From contig NZ_AP023032.1 in assembly GCF_019670105.1 (NCBI RefSeq), positions 2,412,972 through 2,476,971 of the forward strand: DNA of 64,000 nucleotides, given 5' to 3'. Of this stretch, positions 17,019 through 30,700 are shown one piece after another. A program made the position numbers and the translations under genes. This stretch comes from Agarivorans albus. Lineage in GTDB: Bacteria > Pseudomonadota > Gammaproteobacteria > Enterobacterales > Celerinatantimonadaceae. How positions within the stretch are numbered: the stretch's first letter is position 1; every line of letters starts with the position of its first letter. Below the pieces are notes generated by a model. The model searched no databases. It saw only the letters and a program-made list of their open reading frames with translations, and was not told where the DNA came from.

Positions 17019-17231
17019 TTAAGCGCGTCTTGCACGAAAGGTTTTAGGTAAACTTGGCGCTGGATTTACTGGCTCAATATAAAATTTACTGCCGTCACTA
17101 AGTTCTATTTCCCCACCCCATTGATCTTGTTGATCAAACTGCAATGAGTTAATCGGCAACTCCAAATCTTTCTTTGCAATATAGGCTTGAAGCGCGCCAG
17201 AACTTTCTCGGCTAATAATTAGGTTTGGCAT
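17019..17231 (-). CDS. nifT: NifT
   Basis: 70 aa, the usual NifT size. Sequence MPNLIISRESSGALQAYIAKKDLE and WGGEIELSDGSKFYIEP match the small beta-rich NifT/FixU family. Its precise function is not settled in the literature. It follows nifK after a strong GC-rich hairpin and precedes nifY. Confidence 0.92.
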   Translation of the reverse strand: MPNLIISRESSGALQAYIAKKDLELPINSLQFDQQDQWGGEIELSDGSKFYIEPVNPAPSLPKTFRARRA

Positions 17232-17246
17232 ATCTCTTCCTTAAGT

Positions 17247-17268
17247 GGCCGGGGCTAAAGCCCCGGCC
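17247..17268 (-). other. Very stable hairpin between nifK and nifT
   Basis: GGCCGGGGC (17247-17255) pairs perfectly with GCCCCGGCC (17260-17268) around the tetraloop TAAA (TTTA in the transcript). All nine pairs are G-C and there is no T tract. It lies 20 bp after the nifK stop and fits an mRNA 3'-end stabiliser or processing stop that sets nifHDK apart from nifTY. Confidence 0.75.
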
Positions 17269-17288
17269 AGTCTTGTGGTGGGCAGTGA

Positions 17289-18860
17289 TTAACGCACTAG
17301 GTCGAAGCCATAGTCTGTTTTACCCATATCACTGGTATCTTGATCAAGTTTTGCCAGTACTTCGTTCACTAAGGTGGTAAGCATGTACATGCTGCCCTCG
17401 TAGCCTAGTGTGGTGTTGCGGTGTAAATGATGGCGATCAAAGATCGGGAAGCCTAAGCGAATTAGTGGTACTTCAAACTCTTCACCTTTTGCTTTGGTAT
17501 CACGCTGAATAAACTTGGCGTAAGAGTTACCAATCATAAAGTCAGGTTTATTGGTAAACACCAACGAGCGGAAGTGCCACAAGTCTTTACCTACATGGAT
17601 CTCGGCATTAGCGGTGCTTGGTGACTCAGCAATAAGCGCTTCCATTTTCTTACGCCAACGTTTAGCGCCGTTGTTACATAAGATGTGTTTAACTTCACAA
17701 CCCAATTCTTGTAAGAATTTAGTTAAACCCATTAGGTAATCTGGATCACCATAGATAGAGAAACTCACACCGTGTAACCAAGTGTGTGAATCGGTCATCA
17801 TGTCGACTAAACGACCACGCTCTGTGGCTAAGCTTTCTGGAATTTCTTTGCCAGTTAACTCGGCAATTTTAATAAGAAATTCGTCGGTCCAATCTAAGCC
17901 CATTGGAATTTGCAATGCAGGAACTTCATGTTTCCAAGTACCTTCTACAAACTTTTTGGTTTTAGTTAGCTGATCAGGCTGCAATAACACTGTTGTAATT
18001 GCGTTAGGTGCGTCTTCAAGCTCACTTAGCGGCGTACCACCAGCATACATGCGGTACTCGCCATCAGCAGGTGTATCCAACACTTCTGATGGGTCACTAA
18101 GTAGGCTGTAATCCACTCCCATTTGTTGCATCATTTTGTGAATAACACGGTAGTTACCTAAGTAGGTTTCAAAACCTGGTATTAGGTTAATTTTGCCATT
18201 ACTGCCTACCGTTTTATCGTCCATTTTGTTTAGGGTGAAATAGCGAGCAAAACCCTCAAACATCCCGTCCCAACCGGTTACATGGCTGCCTACAAAGCTC
18301 GGTGTATGAGCAAAAGGTGTAGGTAGTTCTTTAGGAATGTAACCTTCTTCTTTGGCATTGCCGATAAAGGCGTTTAAGTCGTCACCAATTACTTCTGCCA
18401 TACAGGTTGTAGACACGGCAATAACTTCAGGCTTATACAATGCTAAAGAGTTTTGCAGGCCATCAAACATGTTTTTCTGGCCGCCAAATACCGCTGCGTC
18501 TTCAGTCATTGAGTCTGATACACAGGCAACAGGCTCTTTGAAGTGGCGGTTAAAATAGGTACGGAAATAGGCTACACAACCCTGAGAACCATGCACATAT
18601 GGCAGGGTTTTCTCGAAACCTAGCGCACACAATACCGAACCTAATGGTTGGCAGGCCTTGGCTGGGTCTACGGTTAGGGTTTTACGAGAAAAGTTAAGAT
18701 CTTGGTATTCTTGGGTAGTGGTCCACTCAAATACTTCCTTGATCTTCTCGTCGCTGACACCTTCTTCATGATCGCTACGCTTACGCGCCATCATGTCTTT
18801 GTACTCTGGCTGTTCAAACAAGGGGTAGCCAGGTTTTATATCATCTACTTGTTGACTCAT
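17289..18860 (-). CDS. nifK: NifK, MoFe protein beta subunit
   Basis: 523 aa, full length. P-cluster ligands are at C70, C95 and C153 (TVDPAKACQPLG; HGSQGCVAYFR; STTCMAEVIGDD), the same numbers as in Azotobacter vinelandii NifK. The N-terminal extension of NifK is present. With NifD it forms the alpha2beta2 dinitrogenase that reduces N2. The gene starts 90 bp after nifD. Confidence 0.98.
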   Translation of the reverse strand: MSQQVDDIKPGYPLFEQPEYKDMMARKRSDHEEGVSDEKIKEVFEWTTTQEYQDLNFSRKTLTVDPAKACQPLGSVLCALGFEKTLPYVHGSQGCVAYFRTYFNRHFKEPVACVSDSMTEDAAVFGGQKNMFDGLQNSLALYKPEVIAVSTTCMAEVIGDDLNAFIGNAKEEGYIPKELPTPFAHTPSFVGSHVTGWDGMFEGFARYFTLNKMDDKTVGSNGKINLIPGFETYLGNYRVIHKMMQQMGVDYSLLSDPSEVLDTPADGEYRMYAGGTPLSELEDAPNAITTVLLQPDQLTKTKKFVEGTWKHEVPALQIPMGLDWTDEFLIKIAELTGKEIPESLATERGRLVDMMTDSHTWLHGVSFSIYGDPDYLMGLTKFLQELGCEVKHILCNNGAKRWRKKMEALIAESPSTANAEIHVGKDLWHFRSLVFTNKPDFMIGNSYAKFIQRDTKAKGEEFEVPLIRLGFPIFDRHHLHRNTTLGYEGSMYMLTTLVNEVLAKLDQDTSDMGKTDYGFDLVR

Positions 18861-18950
18861 TGTATCTCTCCTTTCGCGCCACTCATCTGTGAACTACGAA
18901 TTGAGTTAATTTTTTAAGCGCTATTGCACTCTTCCTGATCTTGCTAGTAC

Positions 18951-20396
18951 TTAAGCGGCTGCTTTGGCACTCTTCCATGGTGGCGTTAACTTGTCCCAAC
19001 AAGGGTTGTTTAAGGTCATGTCCATGTCGCGGGCAAAAATAGCGAAGCCATCAAAACCGTGGTACGGACCTGAGTAATCCCAGCTGTGCATTTGACGGAA
19101 AGGAATACCCATTTTTTGGAATATGTATTTCTCTTTAACACCCGCACCTATCAAATCAGGCTTGAGTTTGTCGGCAAAAGCTTCTAGCTCGTAACCTGTT
19201 ACGTCATCGTAAATTAGCGTGGCGTCTTTCACTTCTGGTACGGTTTTGCTGTAGTCATCGTTATGACCAAACTCATAACCAGCACCAACAATTTCCATAC
19301 CTAAGTCTTCATAGGCACCAATTACATGGCGAGGACGCAAACCACCTACATAAAGCATCACTTTCTTGCCTTCTAAACGAGGGCGATACTTATCCACCAC
19401 GGCTTGCCACTGTTCCTTATATTTGGCGATAACTTCTTCAGCTTTAGCTTGAATTTTCTCGTCAAATTTAGCGGCGATAGCGCGCAATGATTCTTCACAC
19501 TTGGTAGGACCGAACAAGTTGTACTCCATCCAAGGGATGCCATATTTCTCTTCCATATGACGACAGATGTAGTTCATTGAACGGTAACAGTGCACTAGGT
19601 TCATTTTCACTTTTGGCGTGTTCTCTAGCTCTGGTAAAGTACCGTCACCAGACCACTGCGCCACCACTCGAAGACCAATTTCTTCTAACAAAATACGCGA
19701 AGACCAAGCGTCCCCACCGATGTTGTAATCACCAATAATGGCTACATCGTAATCGCTAGTAGCAACTTCTTTGTCTTCCGATTTATCCAATACGTAATCA
19801 CGTAGAGTATCGTTAGCAATGTGGTGACCAAGCGACTGACTCACCCCGCGGAAACCTTCACAACGAACTGGAACAATGGTTTTGCCAATCTCGGCGCCTT
19901 TGGTTTTAGCCACGGCTTCGATATCATCACCAATTAGGCCAACCGGACATTCAGATTGAATCGAGATCCCTTTAGCTAAGGGGAATAACATCTCAATTTC
20001 GTCTACCATGGTTGCTAGCTTTTTATCGCCACCAAACACAATGTCACGCTCTTGGAAATCAGAGGTGAAGTTCATGGTGCCAAAGCTATTTACTCCGGTA
20101 TAACCGGTGTAATAGTTGCGACGACCAGCTCGAGAGTATTGACCACAACCCACTGGACCATGAGAGATATGCACCATATCTTTAATTGGCCCCCACACTA
20201 CCCCTTTTGAACCTGCGTAGGCACAACCGCGGGCAGTCATAACACCAGGAAGTGACTTACGGTTAGCAGTAATACAACTTCCACCTTCGCTGTCGTTTGC
20301 ACCTAGGTGTTTTTGGCGGTCTTTTTTAGCTTTTTCTGGATAGACTTCTAACACTTCATCAATCAGCGCTTGAGTCTCTGCTTTTTTATCTGACAT
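18951..20396 (-). CDS. nifD: NifD, MoFe protein alpha subunit
   Basis: 481 aa. P-cluster ligands C58, C84 and C150 ([33 protein letters not shown]) and FeMo-co ligands C270 ([11 protein letters not shown]) and H437 ([19 protein letters not shown]) are all present, so this is a functional Mo-type NifD and not VnfD or AnfD. It catalyses N2 reduction at FeMo-co. It follows nifH by 42 bp. Confidence 0.98.
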   Translation of the reverse strand: MSDKKAETQALIDEVLEVYPEKAKKDRQKHLGANDSEGGSCITANRKSLPGVMTARGCAYAGSKGVVWGPIKDMVHISHGPVGCGQYSRAGRRNYYTGYTGVNSFGTMNFTSDFQERDIVFGGDKKLATMVDEIEMLFPLAKGISIQSECPVGLIGDDIEAVAKTKGAEIGKTIVPVRCEGFRGVSQSLGHHIANDTLRDYVLDKSEDKEVATSDYDVAIIGDYNIGGDAWSSRILLEEIGLRVVAQWSGDGTLPELENTPKVKMNLVHCYRSMNYICRHMEEKYGIPWMEYNLFGPTKCEESLRAIAAKFDEKIQAKAEEVIAKYKEQWQAVVDKYRPRLEGKKVMLYVGGLRPRHVIGAYEDLGMEIVGAGYEFGHNDDYSKTVPEVKDATLIYDDVTGYELEAFADKLKPDLIGAGVKEKYIFQKMGIPFRQMHSWDYSGPYHGFDGFAIFARDMDMTLNNPCWDKLTPPWKSAKAAA

Positions 20397-20438
20397 TGCT
20401 GCCTCCTATAGCATCAATTTACTCACTGAGATGAGTGA

Positions 20439-21359
<921 letters not shown>

Positions 21360-21362
21360 CTA

Positions 21363-21379
21363 TTGCCAGAACCGTTCCA
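21363..21379 (-). promoter_or_regulatory. Sigma-54 promoter of nifH
   Basis: Minus strand TGGAACGGTTCTGGCAA: GG and GC are 10 nt apart (-24 TGGAAC, -12 TGGCA). Expected start near 21353, about 36 nt before the nifH ATG. It overlaps one arm of an 8-bp inverted repeat. Confidence 0.75.
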
Positions 21380-21485
21380 AACTCTAGGGAATAATCTAAG
21401 TCATTGTATTTAAGTCACTTATAACTAATTGACGGCAAGTTTTTGAGTACATAAGACAAACAATTTAGGCTGCAAATGTAGGCTT

Positions 21486-21501
21486 TGTCGCAAACGGTAC
21501 G
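21486..21501 (-). promoter_or_regulatory. Near-match NifA site upstream of nifH
   Basis: TGT-CGCAAACGGT-ACG differs from TGT-N10-ACA at the last base and lies about 140 bp upstream of the predicted nifH start. A second candidate at 21519-21535 is TGT-N11-ACA. No exact site was found between nifH and the adhesin. Confidence 0.35.
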
Positions 21502-21729
21502 CACAACCTCACTGCTTTTGTTAGTTGCTTAGACACTATTTAGAGGTATAGCAGGGGCAAGAATCTCTTCTAGCTAACAGTAGATTTTTGAAATAAACAT
21601 CAATCAACAGACAACAAGATGAAGCCTTCAAAGGCTTTCTTAAGTAATTAGTTTACAAATTGCTCAATGTTGAAAAATATGTGCTAAACATAATGTTAGG
21701 CATATTTTGTTTACTGTAAGGGCTAAAGG

Positions 21730-24700
21730 ATGAAGCCAGTTGTCTACGTTGACATCGAAGGTCAAATTTGGAAAGTCATGGGTGATGGACGTTGGCTCAA
21801 GGTTGAACCAACTGAAATAATCGATAGCAGCATCCCCCTAGTTAAAAACCTAGTGAGTGATGCTGAACAAACCATCGCAGATAGCGAACTCGACTCCACT
21901 GAAACTAATAACAGCCAACAAGATAGTCCACCCTTGTACTCTGGGAATACTTCCCCCCTCAGCGGCGAGCAAGGTAGCCAAGGCGCGTCCTTTATCGTTC
22001 GTGTACAGCCCACATTAGATGAAACCCTCCCAGAAGCAGGCTTTAATACACAAGCGACAGAGCAAGCTGTAACAAATACCAATCAACAGGGTGCTCAAGC
22101 TGACCAAATTCCTCCTTTAAGTAACCAAGCGCAATTAACAGTGAATATTGTAGATGGCGGCGATGGCTACGAAAACCAGTTTGAAGTACCGGCTGTACTA
22201 ATTACCGGCGAGGCACCAGATGTAGAAGATGGTCGCATCGTAGTGATTACGCTTACCGATTCTGCAGGGCAAACTCTAACTGTAGAGGCTGTAGTACGTA
22301 ACAATAACTACAGTTACCAAGATCTCGATATTCAATCGCTAAACGAAGGACCGATTGATGTTTACGCTAGCGTGACTGATTACTTTGGGCAGTTTGTCGA
22401 TGCCAACGATTCAAGCATTAAAGATGTAACGGCTGTTATTGAAGCGGAAATAGATGGCCAAGGCGACAACTACGTAAACCAGTATGAACAAGCGATTACT
22501 CCCTTATATGGAAACATAATCGGGATAGAAGACAATCAAGTGGTACTGGTGCAAGTTGTTGATGAGTCAGGCCAGCAACTCAGTTTTACCAGCCAAGTGC
22601 TTAACAACAGTTGGAACATCGCCAGCGCCGATTTGACGGCCTTACAAGATGGCGTGTTAACCATTAACGTTAGCGCGGTAGACATAGCTGGAAACCCTGC
22701 ATCAGCTAGCTCTACAATCATTAAAGATACTCTCGCAAGCTTAACTGCCGATATCGATGGAGTTAACGACAACTATATAAATGCTATAGAGTCCCCTTCT
22801 ACTTTACTATACGGCCAAGTTGCAGCCGTTGAAGATGGCCAAATAGTTAGTGTTACGGTTACAGACAATAACGGTGAGCAGCTAAGCTTTCAAACCACGG
22901 TTACTAATAACAGCTGGCAAATCAGTAATGTTGATTTAACACCTTTAGCTGAAGGTAGCTTAACCATTACCGCCAACACCTCTGATATAGCGGGCAATCT
23001 AGCGAGTGCTAGCTCATCCATTGTTAAGGACACCTTAGCTAACATCAGCGCAAACATCGATGGCCAAGGCGACAATTATGTAAATGCCTTAGAGGTACCA
23101 GCGACACAGTTGTTTGGTGAAATAACTGATGTTGAAGATGGCCAGTTAGTTAATATTCAAATTACCGATATAAATGGTGCAAGCCTTAACCTAAAAACTA
23201 CCGTCGCCAACGGACAGTGGTTAATACCTAGCAGCAATCTGAGTAACCTAGCCGATGGGGAGCTTAACTTAACGGCATCTACCAGTGATATTGCTGGAAA
23301 CTCTGTTTCCGCAACCACCAGCATCATCAAAGACACCCAAGCTTCAATTAGCGCTCGTTTTGAAGGAAATGGTGATAACGCGCTCAACCAAGCCGAAGTG
23401 GGACAAAGCCTTTTAGAAGGAGAATTAGTTGATGTAGAAGATGGCCAGCCAATAAACATTACCGTTACCGATAGCTTAGGCACAAGTTTACAATTCACCA
23501 CCACCTCTCTAAATAACCATTGGCAAGTTGTAGAAAACTTAAGTGGCTTGGCCGACGGTGAATTGCAGTTAACAGTTACAAGTAACGACATTGCCGGTAA
23601 CCCGGCATCGGCTAATAACGTAATCACCCTAGACACCAGTATCCCCACCATCGATATAGATACTCTAGATGGATTTAGTATCTCTCAATTTAAAGCTGGC
23701 GTTCTCACCAGCCTCCAAGGTACTACAAGCGGCGTTGAACCAGGCCAACAAGTAATCATTACTATTACAGATGGCCCCCGTACTGTTATTGCCTTAGCCA
23801 CCGTTGATCAAAACGGTGACTGGCTAACTAACAATATAGATACCAGTGAACTAAATAAGTTGGCTAATTGGATACTGACAACCGAGGTGAGTGATGTAGC
23901 TGGAAACAGTACGCAAGATGCCCTACCGCTGCTTGCTGAGCCCGACCCTCATAACCTATTGGAAACCGACTTGTATCAAGCTGGTGTATTAGTCACAAAC
24001 TCCAACGTTAATATTTTCGATGCTCAAGAGATCACTTTTTCCGAGCTACAACCTGAACTGGTAAGTATCCAATCTGGCGGAAGTAACTTAACCATCTTTA
24101 ATTCAGCCGACAATAAAGTACTCGAAGGCAGAACCACAGATACCAATGAGTTGGTATTTAGATTTAGTGTATTGGCTGACAATTCCATTCAAACTCTAAT
24201 TTACAAAGCCTTAGACAATACCCTTGATACCGATGAAACCTTCTTAACACCGATTATTTCAGCCACTCAATATGATGCAGATGGCACAAGCGAAACCGTA
24301 CTTACCCCGCTCGTAATTTTGGTTAAAGACTCGGTGCCGCAGCTTTTTAACGACTATGCCCAAGTTACCGAGGGTGATAGCGTTTTTGGTAATGTTATTG
24401 CCAACGACTATAGCTTGGATGGCGAGCTCAAGGTTAACCAAGTCACTGTTGATGGTGTCACTAAAGATGTTGGAATTGTGCCTGCGGTATTCATTACTGA
24501 GCAAGGGTATCTGTTGGTTGATGACTCAGGTTATTGGTTATTTGTTGCTAACCGAAATTTAGATCATCAACAAGCACAAGAATTGCGCTTTGATTATCAA
24601 GCTATCGACAGCTCCGGTGACACAGCCTCAGCGCACAATAACATTGTGATAAGTGATGGTTCACAAGGCAGCTTTGTTAATGATTTTAAATACAATACCG

Positions 24701-27700
24701 AAGGTAGTCTTAGTGACTCGCCCAACGTGTTCACAGAAAGCTTTACCATTAAACCAGGTAGCGACAATCCAGATCCTGATAGCGTTAAGTTTAGTGAAGC
24801 GACACTGGTTGATTTAGAATCATTAGCGCTGACTAGTGGTAATAGTTTAATAGACCTTAGCTACAGCCTGAGTGATGACGGCAAAACCATAAGTGCAGAA
24901 GTACCGTTTATTGGATTGGTTTTTACCCTTAGTTTAAGCGCAATCGCGAATGGCGATGAGGTAAATGGCACTACAACGCTAACCATGTTTGATAGCATCA
25001 ATCAGTTTAGTAGCAGTGATTTAAGCTTTATTAAGCTCACTATTTTGTCTAGCGACTTAGACGGCACCGCAAACGAACCTGGCTTAATTGACTGGGTACT
25101 AGCCGACGGGACTGACCCGCAATTAACCAATAATGAAAGCCTAAACTTAAGTGAAGCGGAGTTAAACTTAGGCACAGTTACAGCCAGTGGCAGTATAGAT
25201 TTAACTATTGGTAGTGATGCGATTGACGAGTTGTTTTTCGATAATCAGCAAACGGCAATGACCAGTGGTGGAGAAAGCCTCTCATTTGCAGTGAGCCCTA
25301 GTGGCAATACCCTAACAGCCTATACAGATGACGTTAATGATCCAGTATTCACTATAGTCATTGACGATTTAACCGATGCTCATCAGAGTCAAACACTAAG
25401 CTATGAGTTTTCTCTGTATAAAGGGCTAGACCAAAACAACGGTAGCCATTTCCCTATTAAGATAAATGTACGGGATAGCGATAATGACACCCAATCACTA
25501 GCGCTTGATATAACTGTAACTGACAGTGATGACATTGCGGTCACCGTAGGAGACTTACAAGTAAGCGAAACACCGCGTGATCCAGACACAACGCTCACTA
25601 TCAATTCAACCGCCACAACCACCGTTTCGGTAACCGCTAATCAAGACCCAATAGAAAAGCTATTCCTTGATATCACCAACGGTAGCCCAGTTTTAGATAG
25701 CTTAGGCAATACCATCAGTCAAAATGGCCAAGCCTTAAGTTGGCAAGATAATGCTAATGGCACGTACGATGCTGTTTATGGCAATACAGTTGTATTCAGC
25801 CTCAGCTTACCCGACGACTTTGAGTTAGCCGCCAATAGTTCTATTGACGTAGAGTTAACATTTAACCTGTACAGCGCTATTGATCATTTAGATTCATCGC
25901 AAGATCATGCTCTGTCGCTTAGCCTACCAATAAGTGCCACCGATACTGATGGCACTAGCATTGCTGCAAGTTCAATAGTCACAATTTATGATGGCAGAGA
26001 CCCCAAAATTGAAACCGCGGGGCAAATTGATGTAAATGAATCCGATTTAGCCAATGGCAACATTGCAAGTGGCATTTCTACAGTTAGCCCAACCATTAAA
26101 GTAAGCGCTGGTAGCGATGAGATCACAGACATTCTTTTAGATACAGCAGCATTTAATGCCTTAGGTATTCAATCTGGAGGAAGCCCTGTCAATCTAGCGG
26201 CTGCAAATAACGACGGTTGGTACATAGCAACAAACGATCTAGCAGAGCCAATATTTCAAATAAAAATAAATACTGATGGCAGCACCGAATTTGAGCTATA
26301 CGCAGCCTTAGATCATCCCGATGGTAACGGCGAAAACTTACTAGCGCTAGATTTTGTCGCTACTGCTATAGACGCAGATAATGATGTTAGCGCAAGTACA
26401 AACTTTAGTGTCTCTGTTACCGACGATACGCCCCAAAGTGAAAACCGCAGCTTAGATTTGGTTGAAGGCGAAAGTTTTAGCACCCAGTTACTTAATGAAA
26501 CAGTTAGCGGCAGCGACGGGGCTAGTATTGTTAGCTTCAATTATATGGGCACTAACTACGCTATAGCAGCGAACAGCTCTGTGACCATAGACTTACTAAA
26601 TCCAAATTTGTTGAGCGAAGTTTACGGTGAACTAACCCTACACGCCAATGGCGAACTGGTTCTAACAACAGAATCCAATGTCACTGAATCTCCAGCATTG
26701 CTTGATTCCATTTCCTACGTAGTAGAAGACAATGACGGCGACCAGGTAACTAGCACAGCCACCTTAAACCTAGGTGATTCTCCAGGGGTAATTAGAACCG
26801 AAAACGCAGAAACAACAGAAGATAACAGCGTTACTTTATCTATTGAAGTTCGCCCCGGCGATACCGACCAAAATGAAGCCGTTACCAATATTATTATCGA
26901 CGAAACGTCGTTAAATGGCGGTAGCCTATTTCTTGGAAATACCTTATTGGTTGCTAGTGGTGGGTTGATTACCATCACCGATTTGCAGTTTAGCGGCAAT
27001 GTCGCTAAACCCAATGGAGTATTAAGCTATCAACCAGCCGAAAACGAGTCCAACACCACCAGCTCAGTATCCTTAGCGATTAGTTCTACCATTTCTACCC
27101 TTTCGGGTGACCGCGTGATCAGCAGCAATCTGGAGGTATCTGTTTTACCTGTAGCAGACCCCCCAACTTGGAGTGGGTCATCACAATATACATACAACAT
27201 GGTTGAAGACGACGATAGCAACCAAACCCTCGACATTACAGCTAACTTAGTCGATTCAATAGATGGTTCAGAAACACTTAGCTATCAATTTGCTGATTTA
27301 CCCGACGGGCTTCAACTTAGTTTAAATGGCAACCCGGTAACCGAAGGCAAAAGCTATAACCAAAACCAACTAGACCAAATAACAGTAAAAGCCGATAACA
27401 ACTTGGCAGGCCAATTCACCTTCACTTTAATTGCCATAGCAACCGAAGCTGGCAATGCATTTGCCGCTGCAAGCGACCAAACAGCTCAAACAAGCCAAAC
27501 AGTAACGATTAATGTTCAACCAGAAGCTGATTTACCTAGCCTTTCGGTGAGAAATATTAAAGGTTTAGAAGATCAAGCCATTAACCTAAGTGACGTGATA
27601 GCAGGCCAACTAAATGATACTGATGATTCAGAGACCTTAAGCTACAAAATTGTAGTGCAAGACGGCTGGCAAGTATCTGGTGGTTCTACAGTATTGAGCA

Positions 27701-30700
27701 GCCCAAACACCTACCTTGTGCAAGCTAATGAACTTGATGCTGGCATAGTGAGTTTAATACCCAAGCCAGATATAAGCTCCTTTACAGAGAGCTTAACGCT
27801 GAGTGTAACCGCAATTGCTAGCGAATCTACCATCGACGGTCTCGTTCCCTCTCCTGTCACTGCGGAAAGCTCTGCTCAAATCATCACAGTATCACTAACT
27901 GGTGTCGTTGATACCCCAACAGTAGCCGACGCAGGTGCCGGTAACTGGGCAATCGACCAAGTAAACAATGTAATAAGCAATCAAGCTAGCTTTAATGAAG
28001 ATCAATTATTTGCCTTAGACTTTGAGTTCTCAACTTCAGACGATGACGCCTCAGAGAACATCAACTTACTCATAACCAATCTGCCCGACAACATACGCTT
28101 AGTTGATAGCCTAGGTAATCCCTACCCATTAGAAGTGGTGGGGAAAGACCCAGTAACAGGGGCTATATATCAAGTAAACAATAGCATTCTGTCACAGCTA
28201 TTTGTAAAAACCGATGATGACTTTAGTGGTGAATTAAGCTTCGATATTAAAGCTATTTCTACTGAGCCCGATGGCGACAGCGGTGAATTTGAATACACCG
28301 TAAACATAGAAGTATCTCCGGTGGTAGATGAAAACGATGGTGCTAGTTTATTCACCCAAGCAGTAGAAGACCGAAATGTTTCATTAAATCTAATGCCTCC
28401 TTTAAGCGCAGATAGTGATGGTAGTGAAACTATCACTGCATACACCATCACTAGTTTACCTAGTGACTTACATTTATTTATCGACGGCGTCCCAGCATTG
28501 GTTCCGCCAGGAGGATTAGACTTAAGCACCTTGTTTGATCCTAACACCACTAACTTAGCCAACTTTTTGTCTAGCGGACAATTAACTATTCGAGCTGACG
28601 CTGATCTTAGTGGCGACTTTACTATTCCAATTAGTTACCAAATAGTTGATACCTCACCAACTGGCGCTACCGATACAAAAAATCTCACTGCAAATCTACA
28701 GATAGACGTGGAAGGCAGAGTTGAACTGGATACGCGTTTAGAGGCAATCACAAGCCCCTTAGAAAGCAACGACGGAAGCGCTATTTCACTTGATGGTAGC
28801 GTGCTTTTTGTTGATTCAGATTTAGATGGCTCTGAATACTTAGACTACATAGAAATCGTAATCCCAGAAGGTGAATTCTTTCAAGTAGAACACCCCAACG
28901 GTGCAATAATGGGAGCCAACAACAATTGGATTATTCCAGCAAACGGATTAACCAGTGATTCTGTGGCAGAAACCGCGGCAGACATTTTGGCTGGCGCAAG
29001 CTTATACAGCGCGCTGAATACAGATCAAGTCACTATTACAATTAGAGCAAGGGTGATTGACGATGAAGATGCACGCTACATTTCAGCCCCACTGCAAGTT
29101 CAAGTAAGCGGTCATTCTGGTGGAGACACAGTACCTTGTACTCCTTCAGCTCCCGGAGATTTATCTAATTCAATCGTTGATGCCAACGAAGGACAAGATA
29201 TAGACGTAAGCGGCCATTTAAATGGCGACATCGCCAATGACCCTAGCGACGTGATTTCATTTTACATATCTGTAGACGATTTACCCGATGGCGTGGAGCT
29301 AGAAGGTGCAGAAATATATCCCGAATACAACGCATTAGGAAACGTTACCGGCTATACAATTTCGGCTAGTGCCATCGAAACGATGACAATAACTGGCTTA
29401 GATGAAGATTACGCTGGCCAATTAGACATTCCTGTTACGGTGATCGTAACTGATACTTGTACTGGGGATAGCATCTCCGAGCAGCAAGCAATCAGTATTT
29501 TAGTACAGCCCATCGTCGACGACATATCCCTCACAATTAGTAACAACGTCATCCAAGAAGATACTAGTACAAATCTCAATATGGCTTTTGTTTTGGGCGA
29601 CTCGAATATACCAGGTGAAGGTATAGAAACCGTGAATAGCCTAATCTTTACTGTTCCAGCTAATAGCAGTTTTATTGGTGACTCAGCAATCATAACTAAT
29701 AACGGAGACGACACTTGGACAGTAATAGATCCATCTAGGTTAAATGAAATCGAGTTTAGACCACCCAACAATTTTAGTGGCCAACTTACTATCGACGTAG
29801 CAGCCAACATCACTGATTTAGCCGATGGCCTGCTGGATACCCAAACCAAAAACACCAGCTTAACGATAAAAGTTCAACCAGTTGCCGATCAAGTTCTGCT
29901 AGCAGCTATTAACAGCAGCGGAGATGAAGACAACTATATTAAATTAGATGGCTTAGCCGCCCACCAAATAGACTTAGACGGCTCGGAAACTGCGTCGTTA
30001 AGTATTCACGGCGTGCCAGAAGGAGCTGTACTCAGCTATTTTGATGGCAGTAACTATCAACTACTACAAAACAACGGTGCTGATGGCGGAAGCTTCAATG
30101 GCGCTCCAACGCATGCCTGGGGTGTAGGCAGTAGCCAGTTATCTGAAATCTACATACTGCCACCTCTCGATTTTAGCGGCGATATTCCGCTAATATTCGA
30201 AGCCATAAGCCTAGAAACTGCAAACAATGATTTTAAAGTAAGTACTCAAGACTTTGTGGTAGGTGTTAATCCGGTCGGTGATGATAGCCAATTCTTCGAA
30301 GTGCCAGAAAGCTTAAGCTCTGACGAGGGCATAGCCATCGACATCCCACTTAATATAAGCAGTTTTGAAACTGATAGTAATGAACAGATATTGGTTGGCC
30401 TAGAGGTTAATAACAGTTCTGATGCTTCAGCTCTAACGGGGTTAGATCGCATTGTTATTAATGGCCAACAAGCGCATTTTGTTTATAACGGCTCAGGCTA
30501 CATTGCTTCATTGCTGATTAATGCGGCTTCAGTGACAAGTTTACAACTGTATGCCGGAGACGCATTTGGCCAACTAGATGTAACACTTTTCTCCCAAACC
30601 AAAGATAGTGCATTTGTACTAGGTAGCGAAGTGAGTGATTTAGGCGATGTAACCACAGAAAACCTAACTATTAACATCAGCCCCCTGCCCGATCCTCCCA

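Noticed and set aside
21622-21637. Hairpin upstream of the adhesin as a terminator
   Set aside because: The stem is only 6 bp and the following T tract is poor on both strands; no gene ends here that would need it.
23157-23651. 164-codon minus-strand frame inside the adhesin
   Set aside because: It lies wholly antisense to the repeat region, and similar frames recur in phase with the repeats, as expected for shadows of a biased repeated sequence.
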